DNA of 45,989 bases from Defluviitaleaceae bacterium (GTDB lineage: Bacteria > Bacillota_I > Bacilli_A > MOL361 > Turicibacteraceae), in contig WRKJ01000099.1 of assembly GCA_009778135.1 (NCBI GenBank), positions 1-45,989 of the forward strand, in the 5' to 3' direction. The notes under the pieces were generated by a model. That model did not search any database, was not told the DNA's origin, and was given only the letters and a program-made list of their open reading frames with translations. Positions 15,771-24,443 of this stretch are shown here, in pieces. Numbering within the stretch: the stretch's first letter is position 1; each line of letters starts with the position of its first letter. Position numbers and translations under genes: made by a program.

Positions 15771-16787
15771 ATGTTGAAACAAATTACGCAGCAAGTCGTA
15801 TTACAGCATCAAGAAGTGATCGAATATGCCATCAAAAACGACTTTCTTGAAGTACGCTTCTTAAATATAGGTGGCGCTATAACTAAAATAGCCCTTGCAG
15901 AAGATGATTATAAACAAAACCTGGTGCTTAACTATCAAAACCTAGAAAGCTATTTAAACAATGACTGCTTTTTAAATGTACTCATCGGGCGCACGTCAAA
16001 TCGGATTACAAAAGGTCAATTGATGTTAGATGGGCAAAACCTTCAAGTTGACATTAACAGCGCACCTCATAATCTCCATGGCGGTGCTGATAACTTGACC
16101 CATGCAACATTCATCGTCTCAGAAACAGCTGAAGGCTACGCCTTGCAAACGACTTTGCCGCATCAACCACATGGTTTCCCGGGAAATTTAACAGTGACTG
16201 TCTATTATGAATTGGTCGATCACCATTTACGAATCAGATACGAAGCCGTGACAGATGAGACAACCATTGTCAATTTAACCCAACATGCCTATTTTAACCT
16301 CTCAGGCAACTTAAAACGAACCATTTACGACCATGAACTGACCATCCAAGCCGCACAAGTCGCTAAAGTCGATGACACATCTGGCTTTACCGAGCAGTTC
16401 ATTCCCGTTGTTGACACCCGATTTGACTTTAACCAACCCAGATTTATTGATCCGACAGGACGACCCACGCATCCCTTATTTGACCTTACCCGCGGTTACG
16501 ATCACCTTTTCTTGCTCGACCCTCAAGCGACACATGCAGTTGTTTTTAAAGATCCCCATTCTGGCCGAACATTGAAAATCAAAACGTCAGAACCAGCCAT
16601 GCAATTTTATGCAGCCAATCATGTTAACCCATCACTCCTTTTTGAAAAGGGTCGTCAAGGAGAACCTCATCTCGGTGCTTGCTTCGAAACCCACAAAGTC
16701 CCTTTTGATTACGACTCACAACGGTTACAACCAGGTGATACTTATCGTCAAGAGACCACATTTGAATTTAAGGTTGAAAAGTCATGA
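15771..16787 (+). CDS. galM: Galactose mutarotase (aldose 1-epimerase)
   Basis: 338 residues, cytoplasmic, one beta-sandwich domain. It interconverts alpha and beta anomers of galactose at the entry of the Leloir pathway. Motifs: IGRTSNRI, APHNLHGG, LTQHAYFNLSG (acid His), RGYDHLF, and HLGACFETHKVPFD with the catalytic Glu near the C-terminus. AGGAGG lies ten bases before the ATG. It faces galE convergently, so the two galactose genes share a terminator region but not a transcript. galK and galT are not in the window. Confidence 0.95.
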   Translation: MLKQITQQVVLQHQEVIEYAIKNDFLEVRFLNIGGAITKIALAEDDYKQNLVLNYQNLESYLNNDCFLNVLIGRTSNRITKGQLMLDGQNLQVDINSAPHNLHGGADNLTHATFIVSETAEGYALQTTLPHQPHGFPGNLTVTVYYELVDHHLRIRYEAVTDETTIVNLTQHAYFNLSGNLKRTIYDHELTIQAAQVAKVDDTSGFTEQFIPVVDTRFDFNQPRFIDPTGRPTHPLFDLTRGYDHLFLLDPQATHAVVFKDPHSGRTLKIKTSEPAMQFYAANHVNPSLLFEKGRQGEPHLGACFETHKVPFDYDSQRLQPGDTYRQETTFEFKVEKS

Positions 16788-16804
16788 ATTGACATAACAA
16801 AACC

Positions 16805-16850
16805 CGAAACACGCAAATGCTGACGAAGCGTTTGAATCGTTCGGATTTTT
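16805..16850. terminator. Shared bidirectional terminator between galM and galE
   Basis: CCGAA (from 16804) pairs with TTCGG (to 16844), with an inner ACGC/GCGT stem. TTTTT follows on the plus strand, and GGGTTTTGTT on the minus strand. Confidence 0.5.
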
Positions 16851-16865
16851 CTGATTGAAAATCGG

Positions 16866-17831
16866 TTAGTAAGCCGCTTTCCATGCACTTTCAATGATCG
16901 CTTCAATACTTGGGTATTGCGGAATCCAATTCAGTGTTTCTGTTGCGAGCAAACTCGATGCAATCAATTTGGCAGGATCTCCTTGTCGCCGATCCGATAC
17001 ATGTGTTAAAATTTCACGCCCTGTTACCTTTTGCGCCGCTTCAATCACTTGACGCACACTAAACCCTTCACCATTTCCTAAATTAAACGTCATACTTTTA
17101 CCACCATCAATGAGGTAATTCATGGCTTTCACATGAGCCACTGCCAAATCCATGACATGAATATAATCACGAATACAGGTACCATCTGGTGTTGCGTAAT
17201 CATCACCAAAAATATAAATCTGCTTGCGCACACCTGCTGCAACTTCTAAAACAAGGGGAATCAAATGGGTTTCGGGATCATGTTTTTCATAAATGCGACC
17301 TGATGAATGTGCACCTGCCACATTAAAATACCTGAACGCCACATGACGCATCCCATACGCCTGTCCATGCCATGCAATCATTTGTTCCATGGCAAGCTTT
17401 GTTTGACCATATGGATTGGTTGGATGCGTTGGCATCTCTTCTGTAATCAAAGGAACATTCACATCCCCGTATGTGGCTGCTGTTGATGAAAACACCAGCT
17501 GTTTCACCCCACATTCAGCCATGGCAGCAAGCATGACATTTGTTGCTGAAACGTTGTTCTCGTAATATTTAAATGGCTGTGACATGCTTTCACCAACAAG
17601 GCTATAAGCGGCAAAATGAATCAAGCCATCGACTTTTTCTTTTCGTAAAATATCAACCATCAACGGATAATCCCCGATATTCCCATAATAAAACTTGGCA
17701 TCAGGATGCACATCTTGCTTATGTCCGGTCACTAAATTATCAACCACAACCACATCATGTCCTTGTTCAATGAGCAAATAAACGGTATGTGAGCCAATGT
17801 AACCCGCACCTCCAGTGACCAATACTTTCAT
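16866..17831 (-). CDS. galE: UDP-glucose 4-epimerase
   Basis: 321 residues, extended short-chain dehydrogenase fold. It interconverts UDP-galactose and UDP-glucose using bound NAD+. Motifs: VTGGAGYIGSHT (dinucleotide site), HFAAYSLVGESM, SSTAATYG and NPYGQTKLAMEQ with the catalytic Tyr-x-x-x-Lys, RYFNVAGA, and DGTCIRDYIHVMDLA. AGGAGG-like TGGAGG lies eight bases before the ATG. A promoter-hairpin-terminator RNA unit lies directly upstream on the same strand (17925-18203), so galE may be controlled by attenuation. Confidence 0.97.
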   Translation of the reverse strand: MKVLVTGGAGYIGSHTVYLLIEQGHDVVVVDNLVTGHKQDVHPDAKFYYGNIGDYPLMVDILRKEKVDGLIHFAAYSLVGESMSQPFKYYENNVSATNVMLAAMAECGVKQLVFSSTAATYGDVNVPLITEEMPTHPTNPYGQTKLAMEQMIAWHGQAYGMRHVAFRYFNVAGAHSSGRIYEKHDPETHLIPLVLEVAAGVRKQIYIFGDDYATPDGTCIRDYIHVMDLAVAHVKAMNYLIDGGKSMTFNLGNGEGFSVRQVIEAAQKVTGREILTHVSDRRQGDPAKLIASSLLATETLNWIPQYPSIEAIIESAWKAAY

Positions 17832-17924
17832 TTATAAAACCTCCATCAATCGCAAAACACCTTCAAGTCCTGCTTCATCTCATTTACAACCCCCACAACA
17901 AGCCCATCGATCAGCAAATTCCAA

Positions 17925-18172
17925 ATAAAAAGGCTGCAAAACAAGTCGCACCAACAAAAACAGAGGTTTTGCAGATGCCTCATTAACCCAAGAAAAACGA
18001 AGCCCTAAAACTCACCCCATTTCGCAGTGATTTTTTGGCATTAGCGGTTCTGAGCGATCACTCAGGTTCGGTAATGTCAAAAAATCGCAATCGTAAACGG
18101 TCGTGCAGCTGTTACAGGTGGACCAAGGCTAAAAATAACCTTAAGTTAATGACATTGGGTTTTGCAGATGCC
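17925..18172 (-). ncRNA. Structured leader or small RNA upstream of galE
   Basis: A complete transcription unit with no ORF: promoter at 18175-18203, a long central hairpin (18029-18054 with 18061-18086, 21 of 26 positions paired around a six-base loop), flanking segments able to pair (AGCC/GGCT, CACC/GGTG), and an intrinsic terminator at 17934-17974. The predicted RNA is about 240 nt. Its first bases (GAGGCATCTGCAAAACC) repeat the left arm of its own terminator, so the 5' end could compete for the right arm. It could be a galE attenuator or a free sRNA; the long bulged hairpin also recalls 6S RNA. I could not match it to a named riboswitch class. Confidence 0.6.
17934..17974 (-). terminator. 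Intrinsic terminator between the leader RNA and galE
   Basis: CTGCAAAAC and GTTTTGCAG (17934-17942 with 17966-17974) form a perfect 9-bp stem. On the minus strand CCTTTTTATTT follows. It stands about 100 bases before the galE start. Confidence 0.7.
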
Positions 18173-18178
18173 TCATTA
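17965..18178. repeat. Pair of perfect 21-bp direct repeats bracketing the RNA hairpin
   Basis: GGTTTTGCAGATGCCTCATTA occurs at 17965-17985 and again at 18158-18178. The right copy overlaps the -10 box and 5' end of the predicted RNA; the left copy supplies one arm of its terminator. They could also be a duplication left by an insertion. Confidence 0.8.
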
Positions 18179-18203
18179 TAGCACGAATGCTCACAATTTG
18201 GAA
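18175..18203 (-). promoter_or_regulatory. Promoter of the RNA upstream of galE
   Basis: On the minus strand TTCCAA (18198-18203), a 17-bp spacer and an extended -10, TGCTATAAT (TATAAT at 18175-18180). Confidence 0.65.
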
Positions 18204-18354
18204 AGAGGAAGCATCACTTTTTCCGAAAATAAGTCGGCATGAATCGTAACGACGCTGATGATTTCTTTCTTTTTTTACTCGGTAAAGCTGTTAAAGTCGC
18301 GTCATCCGTGCTATACTTATACTCGAAACTTTAAACATAATAGGTGATAACACA

Positions 18355-19575
18355 ATGAAAAGATACATCAATAAATCAACGAAGCTTGATCATGTGAGTT
18401 ATGATGTCCGTGGTCCTGTTTTAGATGAAGCGCAACGTTTGCAAGCAAAGGGTGTTCGCATTTTAAAATTAAATACAGGAAACCCTGCTGAATTTGGGTT
18501 TGAAGCACCTAATGAAATCACCCGTGATTTGATCATGAACGTTAAACATTCTGAAGGCTATTCTGATGCCAAGGGTATTTTTTCTGCTCGAAAAGCCATC
18601 ATGCAATACTGTCAACTAAAAGGGTTCCCAAATGTGGACATCCCTGATATTTACACAGGAAATGGCGTCAGTGAACTCATTAAAATGTGTATGCAAAGCT
18701 TAATCAACATCGGTGACGAGATTTTACTACCCATGCCTGATTATCCATTATGGACAGCTGAAATTACACTAGCTGGCGGCAAAGCCGTTCACTATCTCTG
18801 TGATGAACAATCAGAATGGTATCCAGATATGAAAGATATTAAAGGCAAAATAACGCCTAAAACGAAAGCCATCGTGATCATCAACCCCAACAACCCCACA
18901 GGGACGCTTTATCCAAAAGAAGTGCTCGAAGACATCGTCCAAATCGCAAGGGAACACCAGTTAATCATTTTTAGTGACGAAATTTATGACCGTTTAATCT
19001 TTGATGACGCCCAACACATTCCCATTGCAACATTAGCACCTGATTTATTTGTTGTCACCTTAAACGGCTTATCTAAATCACATTTGGTTGCCGGTTTTCG
19101 CATTGGTTGGGCCGTTTTATCTGGTGAAAAAAAATACGTAAAAGGCTATATCGAAGGCTTAAACATGCTCGCCAGTATGCGCTTATGCTCCAACGTTTTG
19201 GCTCAACAAATCGTTCAGACTGCGCTTGGCGGCTACCAATCTGTTCAAAAACTCTTAAAGCCAGGTGGTCGCATTTATGAGCAACGGGAGTTTATTTATC
19301 AAGCCATTTCTGACATCCCTGGACTTTCTGCTGTCAAACCTAAAGCAGCCTTTTACCTGTTTCCCAAAATCGACGTTGCCAAATTCAATATACTCGATGA
19401 TGAAAAATTTATTCTTGACTTTTTGCATCAACACAAAATCTTACTGGTTCATGGTCGTGGATTTAATTGGCATTCACCTGACCATTTCCGACTTGTCTAT
19501 CTGCCTTGCATCGATGATTTACAACTAACAGCCGATGGTTTGAAAACATTTTTGGCGACTTACAAACAACGGTGA
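18355..19575 (+). CDS. alaA: AlaA-type alanine (glutamate-pyruvate) aminotransferase
   Basis: 406 residues, class I/II PLP-dependent aminotransferase. The close resemblance to E. coli AlaA runs over the whole length: STKLDHVSYDVRGPVLDEA, LNTGNPAEFGF, EGYSDAKGIFSARKA, GNGVSELI, MPDYPLWTA, IINPNNPTGTLY, the PLP lysine in NGLSKSHLVAGFR, MLASMRLC, and PGGRIYEQR. It makes alanine from pyruvate and glutamate. It is followed by yidD with a 4-base overlap, and then by sporulation gene yabG. Confidence 0.92.
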   Translation: MKRYINKSTKLDHVSYDVRGPVLDEAQRLQAKGVRILKLNTGNPAEFGFEAPNEITRDLIMNVKHSEGYSDAKGIFSARKAIMQYCQLKGFPNVDIPDIYTGNGVSELIKMCMQSLINIGDEILLPMPDYPLWTAEITLAGGKAVHYLCDEQSEWYPDMKDIKGKITPKTKAIVIINPNNPTGTLYPKEVLEDIVQIAREHQLIIFSDEIYDRLIFDDAQHIPIATLAPDLFVVTLNGLSKSHLVAGFRIGWAVLSGEKKYVKGYIEGLNMLASMRLCSNVLAQQIVQTALGGYQSVQKLLKPGGRIYEQREFIYQAISDIPGLSAVKPKAAFYLFPKIDVAKFNILDDEKFILDFLHQHKILLVHGRGFNWHSPDHFRLVYLPCIDDLQLTADGLKTFLATYKQR

Positions 19576-19823
19576 TCAACTTGAAAAAAGGACTGATCAA
19601 AGCCATTAGATGGTACCAAACAAACATCTCAGCCCACACACCGCCTGCTTGTCGCCATTTCCCAACATGCTCAAATTATGCCATCGAAGCTTTAGAGACG
19701 CATGGTTGGTTTTTTGGTACCCTTCTAACAATTAAACGCATTTTAACATGTAATCCGTTCTTTAAAGCGCGCATTGATTTAGTCCCTGAAAAAACACGTC
19801 AAGCAAAAAAGCACCCCAAATAA
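19572..19823 (+). CDS. yidD: YidD, membrane protein insertion efficiency factor
   Basis: 83 residues. The family core is clear: IRWYQTNIS, PPACRHFPTCSNYAIEAL with the conserved cysteines, and a C-terminal ILTCNPFF. YidD is a small membrane-associated protein that helps YidC insert proteins; it is usually found beside rnpA and yidC but here is coupled to alaA. The start used is the GTG overlapping the alaA stop (GTGA). No good Shine-Dalgarno site is seen, so translation probably relies on coupling. Confidence 0.93.
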   Translation: MINLKKGLIKAIRWYQTNISAHTPPACRHFPTCSNYAIEALETHGWFFGTLLTIKRILTCNPFFKARIDLVPEKTRQAKKHPK

Positions 19824-19854
19824 ACAATTCCCCATGCATGAACCAGACTTGCAT

Positions 19855-19863
19855 CATAGTCTA
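19855..19863 (+). promoter_or_regulatory. Possible sporulation (sigma-K-like) -10 element of yabG
   Basis: CATAGTCTA fits the mother-cell sigma-K -10 pattern CATAnnnTA and lies directly before the AAGGGGGG site of yabG, a gene known to be sigma-K dependent in Bacillus. The -35 AC dinucleotide is not well placed, so this is tentative. Confidence 0.25.
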
Positions 19864-19884
19864 TGAGTAAAAGGGGGGCTTTTC

Positions 19885-20700
19885 ATGGAAGTTAAATTTA
19901 AAGTCGGTGACATCGTCGCACGAAAGTCGTATGCCTTAGACACCATGTTTAAAATTGAAAAACTTGAGCACGACATCGCCCAGCTAAAAGGGGTATTTTT
20001 TCGCTTCAATGCCGACAGTCCCATCACAGATTTAGCATTGGTTTCTCCTCATGATGTCCGTGCAGCAGAAGTCGAGGAAAAAGAAAAAATCGAAAATATC
20101 AAACCACCTGAATCACTGGCTGGTATGCGACAGTTGCGAAAAGAAAGTGATTTTTATATCAGTGGTCGTATTTTACATGTCGATGGCGATGATGAGTATT
20201 TAGAACGGAGTGCCAAGTTATACGAGCATGCCAATGTTTACGCCACGACTATTTTTGTAAAAGAGCCTTTGATGGCAGAAAAAGTCCCTGAATTGGTGAA
20301 ACAGTTGCGACCGAATATTGTGGTGATTACAGGTCATGATGCTGTTGAAGATCAAGCATTAATCGATCAACTCGAAGGCTATCGAAGTTCAAAATTCTTC
20401 GTCGCGACCGTCAATGAATTGCGAAAATTAGAACCATCGCTTGATTATTTGATTATTATTGCAGGTGCTTGTCAATCTCATTTTGAGGCTTTGATCGGTT
20501 CAGGCGCCAATTTCGCATCAAGCCCGAAGCGTATTAACATTCACGCGTTAGATCCTGCCATCGTCGCAGCTTCTATTGCTTTAACCCCCTATGAGGATGA
20601 AGTTGATTTAAAAGAAGCACTTGAAAAAACAGTGACAAAAATTGCGGGTATCGGTGGCTTGCAAACAAAAGGCACATTGCGCTATGGGTTAAAAAGTTGA
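19885..20700 (+). CDS. yabG: YabG, sporulation-specific cysteine protease
   Basis: 271 residues. It matches YabG throughout: KFKVGDIVARKSY at the N-terminus, FYISGRILHVDGDDEYL, PNIVVITGHDA, KFFVATVNELRKLEPSLDYLIIIAGACQSHFE with conserved His/Cys residues, GANFASSPKRINIHALDPAI and the C-terminal TKIAGIGGLQTKG. YabG trims spore coat proteins such as SpoIVA and SafA during coat maturation. It sits next to veg and near ispE, as in Bacillus. Its presence is good evidence that this organism makes endospores. Confidence 0.97.
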   Translation: MEVKFKVGDIVARKSYALDTMFKIEKLEHDIAQLKGVFFRFNADSPITDLALVSPHDVRAAEVEEKEKIENIKPPESLAGMRQLRKESDFYISGRILHVDGDDEYLERSAKLYEHANVYATTIFVKEPLMAEKVPELVKQLRPNIVVITGHDAVEDQALIDQLEGYRSSKFFVATVNELRKLEPSLDYLIIIAGACQSHFEALIGSGANFASSPKRINIHALDPAIVAASIALTPYEDEVDLKEALEKTVTKIAGIGGLQTKGTLRYGLKS

Positions 20701-20805
20701 TGACCGAAAGCCTTGTCTAAACTTGCAAATTTTTGAATTATATCATAATTCCATTACAAAAGCAATACTGAATTTCATCTTTTTTTCAAAATTTTTTAAA
20801 ACGTC

Positions 20806-20834
20806 TTGAAAAAAGAATGGATATGCGCTATAAT
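20806..20834 (+). promoter_or_regulatory. Strong sigma-A promoter of veg
   Basis: TTGAAA (20806-20811), a 17-bp spacer and consensus TATAAT (20829-20834) in an AT-rich context. The veg gene of Bacillus is known for an equally strong promoter. Confidence 0.8.
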
Positions 20835-20891
20835 AGTCTTTGTCTTTAAGATTCTGATTCACAAGAGTCTTTGATGAGAGGACGTGTAATT

Positions 20892-21125
20892 TTGGCAAAG
20901 AGTATTTTAGATATTCGAAATGAATTAAATAATCACATAGGAAAGCCTGTCAAGCTAGTTGCATATGAAAGCCGAAATCGTATGACCAAAAAAGCTGGCA
21001 CTTTATCAAGCATCTACCCTTCTGTCTTTGTTGTTGAAATCGGAGAAGATCAAGATTCTGTTGATCGGGTTTCATATAACTATATTGATATTTTAACTGG
21101 TTCCGTTGAATTAGAATTTGAATAA
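20892..21125 (+). CDS. veg: Veg protein (DUF1021)
   Basis: 77 residues from a TTG codon at 20892, giving MAKSILDIRNEL, the match to Bacillus Veg (MAKTLSDIKRSL). The middle (LSSIYPSVFVVEIGEDQDS) and end (RVSYNYIDILTGSVELEF) are also family hallmarks. A longer frame opens at 20871, but GAGAGG just before the TTG and the family alignment favour the shorter form. Veg is a small abundant protein linked to biofilm gene control and spore germination in Bacillus. A strong promoter precedes it and a terminator follows. Confidence 0.95.
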   Translation: MAKSILDIRNELNNHIGKPVKLVAYESRNRMTKKAGTLSSIYPSVFVVEIGEDQDSVDRVSYNYIDILTGSVELEFE

Positions 21126-21160
21126 CTAAATACATGAGCATGATTGTTCAAATTCAAGTA

Positions 21161-21190
21161 AAAAAGTGAACTTAAACGGTTCACTTTTTT
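21161..21190 (+). terminator. Terminator of veg
   Basis: AAAAAGTGAAC and GTTCACTTTTT form a perfect 11-bp stem (21161-21189) followed by further T residues. Confidence 0.93.
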
Positions 21191-21229
21191 TATGGGTTGA
21201 TAGACAAAGCGTGTCGCATTGACTACTTT

Positions 21230-21820
21230 TTACCTGATGTCCATTTCTCTTCTTCCATACTCAATGATGAGCTGAAGACTTTGTAAAAAGATGATCCACA
21301 TCACAGCTTCTATCACGAAAAGGTTCTGAACAGCTGGAACGAAGAAGATCAACATAAACCAAATGGTTGTAATGAGGGTCGCCTTATATTTTTTTTGCGT
21401 ATCTTTACTGGGATCCGCAATTTTTTCCATTTGTTTGCTTCTCACCGGTGTTCCAATAAACGTCACAACAATGGAGAACAGCGCGACGATGCCAATGGTG
21501 AGTTGATTAAAAGGAATCAGTGGTAGCACAAAGAAGGCCAAAACAAAGCCTAGTAAGGTCCACGCAAAGCATCCCCATACCGTTGAAGAATGAAAACCAC
21601 CTGCCGTGGGCCTAATGGTTATAAGCGCAAACAACGTTGCAAAAAAATGCCACTGATAGCCCAATGCAATAAAAAGAAGTAGCAAATAAAGCGTCTTTTC
21701 AATTTCCCAAAGAATCGCTTGTAGTGAATAACGCATCATATCGACATCATCTTCATCATAATCAGTTTCGACCCGGATGTAATTCAAAATTCGTACAATA
21801 AAAAAATTAGCTATTGGCAT
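21230..21820 (-). CDS. AgrB-like accessory gene regulator membrane peptidase
   Basis: 196 residues from the ATG at 21820, preceded by AAAGGTGG; the longer frame from 21847 would translate that site. It has about five membrane segments. The catalytic pair of AgrB-type cysteine endopeptidases is present in AGGFHSSTVWGC (His-x6-Cys), with the RPTAGG motif just before it. AgrB cleaves and cyclises an AgrD propeptide to make a signal peptide. No AgrD-like ORF is visible on either side, and no AgrC/AgrA pair is in the window, so it is an orphan that may process a distant peptide. It interrupts the veg-ispE neighbourhood in opposite orientation. Confidence 0.88.
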   Translation of the reverse strand: MPIANFFIVRILNYIRVETDYDEDDVDMMRYSLQAILWEIEKTLYLLLLFIALGYQWHFFATLFALITIRPTAGGFHSSTVWGCFAWTLLGFVLAFFVLPLIPFNQLTIGIVALFSIVVTFIGTPVRSKQMEKIADPSKDTQKKYKATLITTIWFMLIFFVPAVQNLFVIEAVMWIIFLQSLQLIIEYGRREMDIR

Positions 21821-21864
21821 TTTTTCGACCACCTTTATCATGAGCATAAAACCTTAATATAGAT

Positions 21865-21893
21865 AATATACCAAATTCAATATCTTTAGTCAA
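21865..21893 (-). promoter_or_regulatory. Sigma-A promoter of the agrB-like gene
   Basis: On the minus strand TTGACT (21888-21893), a 17-bp spacer and TATATT (21865-21870), about 45 bases before the start codon. Confidence 0.8.
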
Positions 21894-22095
21894 GCTTAAC
21901 TTCGTTCTAACTCAAGAATTATTTGAAATTCAAGTCTTTTTTACAAATATCATCGTATTGCCTGTTTTTTTTTACGCCTTAATGTGATAAAATGAAAGCA
22001 ACCAGAAAAGCGAAACACATGCTCTGTTGAAAGCTTGACCAGTTGGTCGACACATTGAAGCAACATGAGGATGAGATAAAGGAGGCTCTTACGTT

Positions 22096-22953
22096 ATGAT
22101 CAGAGTTAAAGCACCTGCTAAAATAAATCTTTCACTTGCCATTATTGGTAAGCAAGCACATTTTCATGAAGTAGAAATGGTGATGACAACCATTGATTTA
22201 GCTGATTACATCACCCTTTCAAAAATACCACAGGCAAAAGGCCAAATTGTATTAGAAGCAGATGCCCCTGGAATGGCACTTGGCAAAGGGAATCTCGTCT
22301 ACCGAGCCGCTGAACTTTTCATGGCACGCTACCGCATCACAGATGGTGTGACCCTGCAAATCGAAAAAAACATTCCCATCGCAGGCGGGCTTGCAGGCGG
22401 CAGTTCAGATGCCGCTGCCACGTTCAAAGGATTAAGAACATTATTTAACGTTGATTGCACTGACAAAGCGCTTTGTGAACTGGGTGCTAAAATTGGATCT
22501 GACATTCCTTTTTGCATCATCGGTGGAACGGCGTTAGCAACAGGACGCGGTGAAATCATTACACCGATCAAATCTCCACCGCTTTGTTGGGTCATTATTG
22601 TTAATCCCCGTATGTCTGCTTCGACCCGTGATATTTACAAAGCCTTCAATTTTGCCGAAGCTGATGACATTCATACAAATTTAATCCTTGATGCCATTGA
22701 AAACGAAAATTTTGATGACATTTGTATGCACTTGGCTAATCATCTTGAACCTGTCACAGCCCATTTTTTTCCTGTCATTCATGAAATTAAAGAAGCCTTA
22801 CACACACATGGTGCAAGCGGTGTCCGAATGAGCGGCAGCGGACCTACCGTGTTTGCTCTCGTTTACACAGAAAAAAAGGCCAAACAGCTTTACCGACAAA
22901 TGAAACATCTCTTTCCTAAATATATTGTTCACATGGCGAGATTGTTGGTTTAA
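22096..22953 (+). CDS. ispE: 4-(cytidine 5'-diphospho)-2-C-methyl-D-erythritol kinase
   Basis: 285 residues, GHMP kinase family. It phosphorylates CDP-methylerythritol in the MEP route to isoprenoids. Motifs: KAPAKINLSLAIIGK at the N-terminus, the ATP loop PIAGGLAGGSSDAAATF, KIGSDIPFCIIGGTALATGRGE, and GASGVRMSGSGPTVFAL. AAAGGAGG precedes the ATG and a terminator follows, so it is probably monocistronic. Its place beyond veg mirrors Bacillus, where a small acid-soluble spore protein gene lies between them instead of agrB. Confidence 0.97.
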   Translation: MIRVKAPAKINLSLAIIGKQAHFHEVEMVMTTIDLADYITLSKIPQAKGQIVLEADAPGMALGKGNLVYRAAELFMARYRITDGVTLQIEKNIPIAGGLAGGSSDAAATFKGLRTLFNVDCTDKALCELGAKIGSDIPFCIIGGTALATGRGEIITPIKSPPLCWVIIVNPRMSASTRDIYKAFNFAEADDIHTNLILDAIENENFDDICMHLANHLEPVTAHFFPVIHEIKEALHTHGASGVRMSGSGPTVFALVYTEKKAKQLYRQMKHLFPKYIVHMARLLV

Positions 22954-22974
22954 TAACAGTCACACTCAAAATGA

Positions 22975-22997
22975 CTCCCTGTCAAACCGACAGGGAG
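22975..22997 (+). terminator. Terminator of ispE
   Basis: CTCCCTGTC and GACAGGGAG form a perfect 9-bp stem with a five-base loop, followed by CTCTTTATTT. Confidence 0.85.
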
Positions 22998-23059
22998 CTC
23001 TTTATTTAAACATGCTTAGGCGAAAACATAAAACTGATCACAAAAAAGCAGAGGAAACA

Positions 23060-24337
23060 TTATGAGCCATCATCTATCTCAGACTTTAACTTTTGCCAAT
23101 ACGTTTGGAATCCTTGCTCAATTTTATTCATACCGGCTTCATAATAGATACGCGCTTTTAAGGCATCAGGCAAATATTGTTGTTTGACATAATTCAATTC
23201 TTCATCATGCGGGTATTGATAATCAATACCTCGTCCCAATTTTTTGGCACCGTTATAATGCGCATCTTTTAAATAAAGCGGGATTTCCCCCACATCACCT
23301 TTTTTAAGGTCATCAAGGGCTCGATTGATGGCCACATAGGTACTGTTAGATTTAGGCGCAAGTGCAAGAAGAACCGTCGCTTGTGCAAGCGGTAAATTCG
23401 CTTCTGGGAAACCCAGTTGAACCGCTGAATCCACACATGCTTTTGTCATCACCACTGCTTGTGGATAAGCCAATCCGACATCCTCTGATGCCACAGCGAG
23501 TAGTCGTCTACAAATAGAGGTTAAATCACCTGCATGAATCAAACGTGCCAAATAATGAATGGCTGCATCTGCATCACTTCCACGCAACGACTTGTGAAAA
23601 GCACTCAATGTATCATAATGGACATCTCCAAATTTATCATATGAAAAGCCTGCCGTTTGGGTGCATGCTTTTGCGATTGCTTTTGTCAGTCTAAAAGCGG
23701 CTTGTTTCATATTTGGATACATGGCAATTTCTAAAAAGTTCAACGCTTTTCTTAAATCTCCATTTGCTAAATGGGCCAAATAAATCAACGCATCTGCTTC
23801 ATAAGTTGCCTGACTTGCCATCAATTCTTCATTAACAAATGCAAAAGCACGCACAAGTCCCCTTTCAATATCAGCTGGTGTGAGTGATTTAAATTCTAAA
23901 ATGGTCGACCGACTTAAAATCGCACCAAAAATGGTGAAATAAGGATTTTCTGTCGTACTGGCAATTAACGTGATGTCACCATTTTCAATGTACTTGAGTA
24001 CTGTTTGCTGTTGTTTTTTATTAAAATTTTGAATTTCATCTAAGTATAGCAAAATGCCATTGGCAGCTTCAAGGGTTGGAATATGATCAATCACCTCTTT
24101 AATGTCTGACGTTTTCGCAACTGTCGCATTAAGTTTGAAGATTTTTTTGTTTGACGTTTTTGCAATGATATTCGCAATTGTTGTCTTGCCTGTTCCAGAA
24201 GGACCATAAAAAATCATATTTGGAAGATGTCCCACATCAAGTAACTTTTTTAATAGGCTGCCTTCTGCAATTAAATGTTGTTGTCCGACCACTTCATCAA
24301 GCGTCTGTGGTCGCACCAAGTCCGCTAACGGTTTCAA
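23060..24337 (-). CDS. rarA: RarA/MgsA-type AAA+ ATPase of replication-linked recombination
   Basis: 425 residues, cytoplasmic. N-terminal signature PLADLVRPQTLDEVVGQQHL, Walker A GPSGTGKTT (about 46-54), Walker B LLYLDEIQNFNKKQQ, sensor 1 LIASTTENPYF, and the C-terminal clamp-loader-like tetramerisation domain with SLRGSDADAAIHYLARLIHAG, DVGLAYPQA and IPLYLKDAHYNGA. RarA acts at stalled replication forks. The Walker B box reads DEIQNFNKKQQ where many relatives have DEIHRFNKAQQ, a minor change. Single gene, followed on the same strand by mbl after 106 bases or less of spacer upstream. Confidence 0.95.
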   Translation of the reverse strand: MKPLADLVRPQTLDEVVGQQHLIAEGSLLKKLLDVGHLPNMIFYGPSGTGKTTIANIIAKTSNKKIFKLNATVAKTSDIKEVIDHIPTLEAANGILLYLDEIQNFNKKQQQTVLKYIENGDITLIASTTENPYFTIFGAILSRSTILEFKSLTPADIERGLVRAFAFVNEELMASQATYEADALIYLAHLANGDLRKALNFLEIAMYPNMKQAAFRLTKAIAKACTQTAGFSYDKFGDVHYDTLSAFHKSLRGSDADAAIHYLARLIHAGDLTSICRRLLAVASEDVGLAYPQAVVMTKACVDSAVQLGFPEANLPLAQATVLLALAPKSNSTYVAINRALDDLKKGDVGEIPLYLKDAHYNGAKKLGRGIDYQYPHDEELNYVKQQYLPDALKARIYYEAGMNKIEQGFQTYWQKLKSEIDDGS

Positions 24338-24443
24338 TCAATGTGCCTCCTTATCTAAACATCATCGCATTCATGCGATGTTTTTCTTTGTCGTGAAAAA
24401 GCAATCATTCCAAAGAACGACTGCTTTAATTTGCCTTTTATTT

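Noticed and set aside
17934-18203. Known riboswitch class before galE
   Set aside because: I looked for T-box, SAM, purine, cobalamin, c-di-AMP and M-box hallmarks and saw none.
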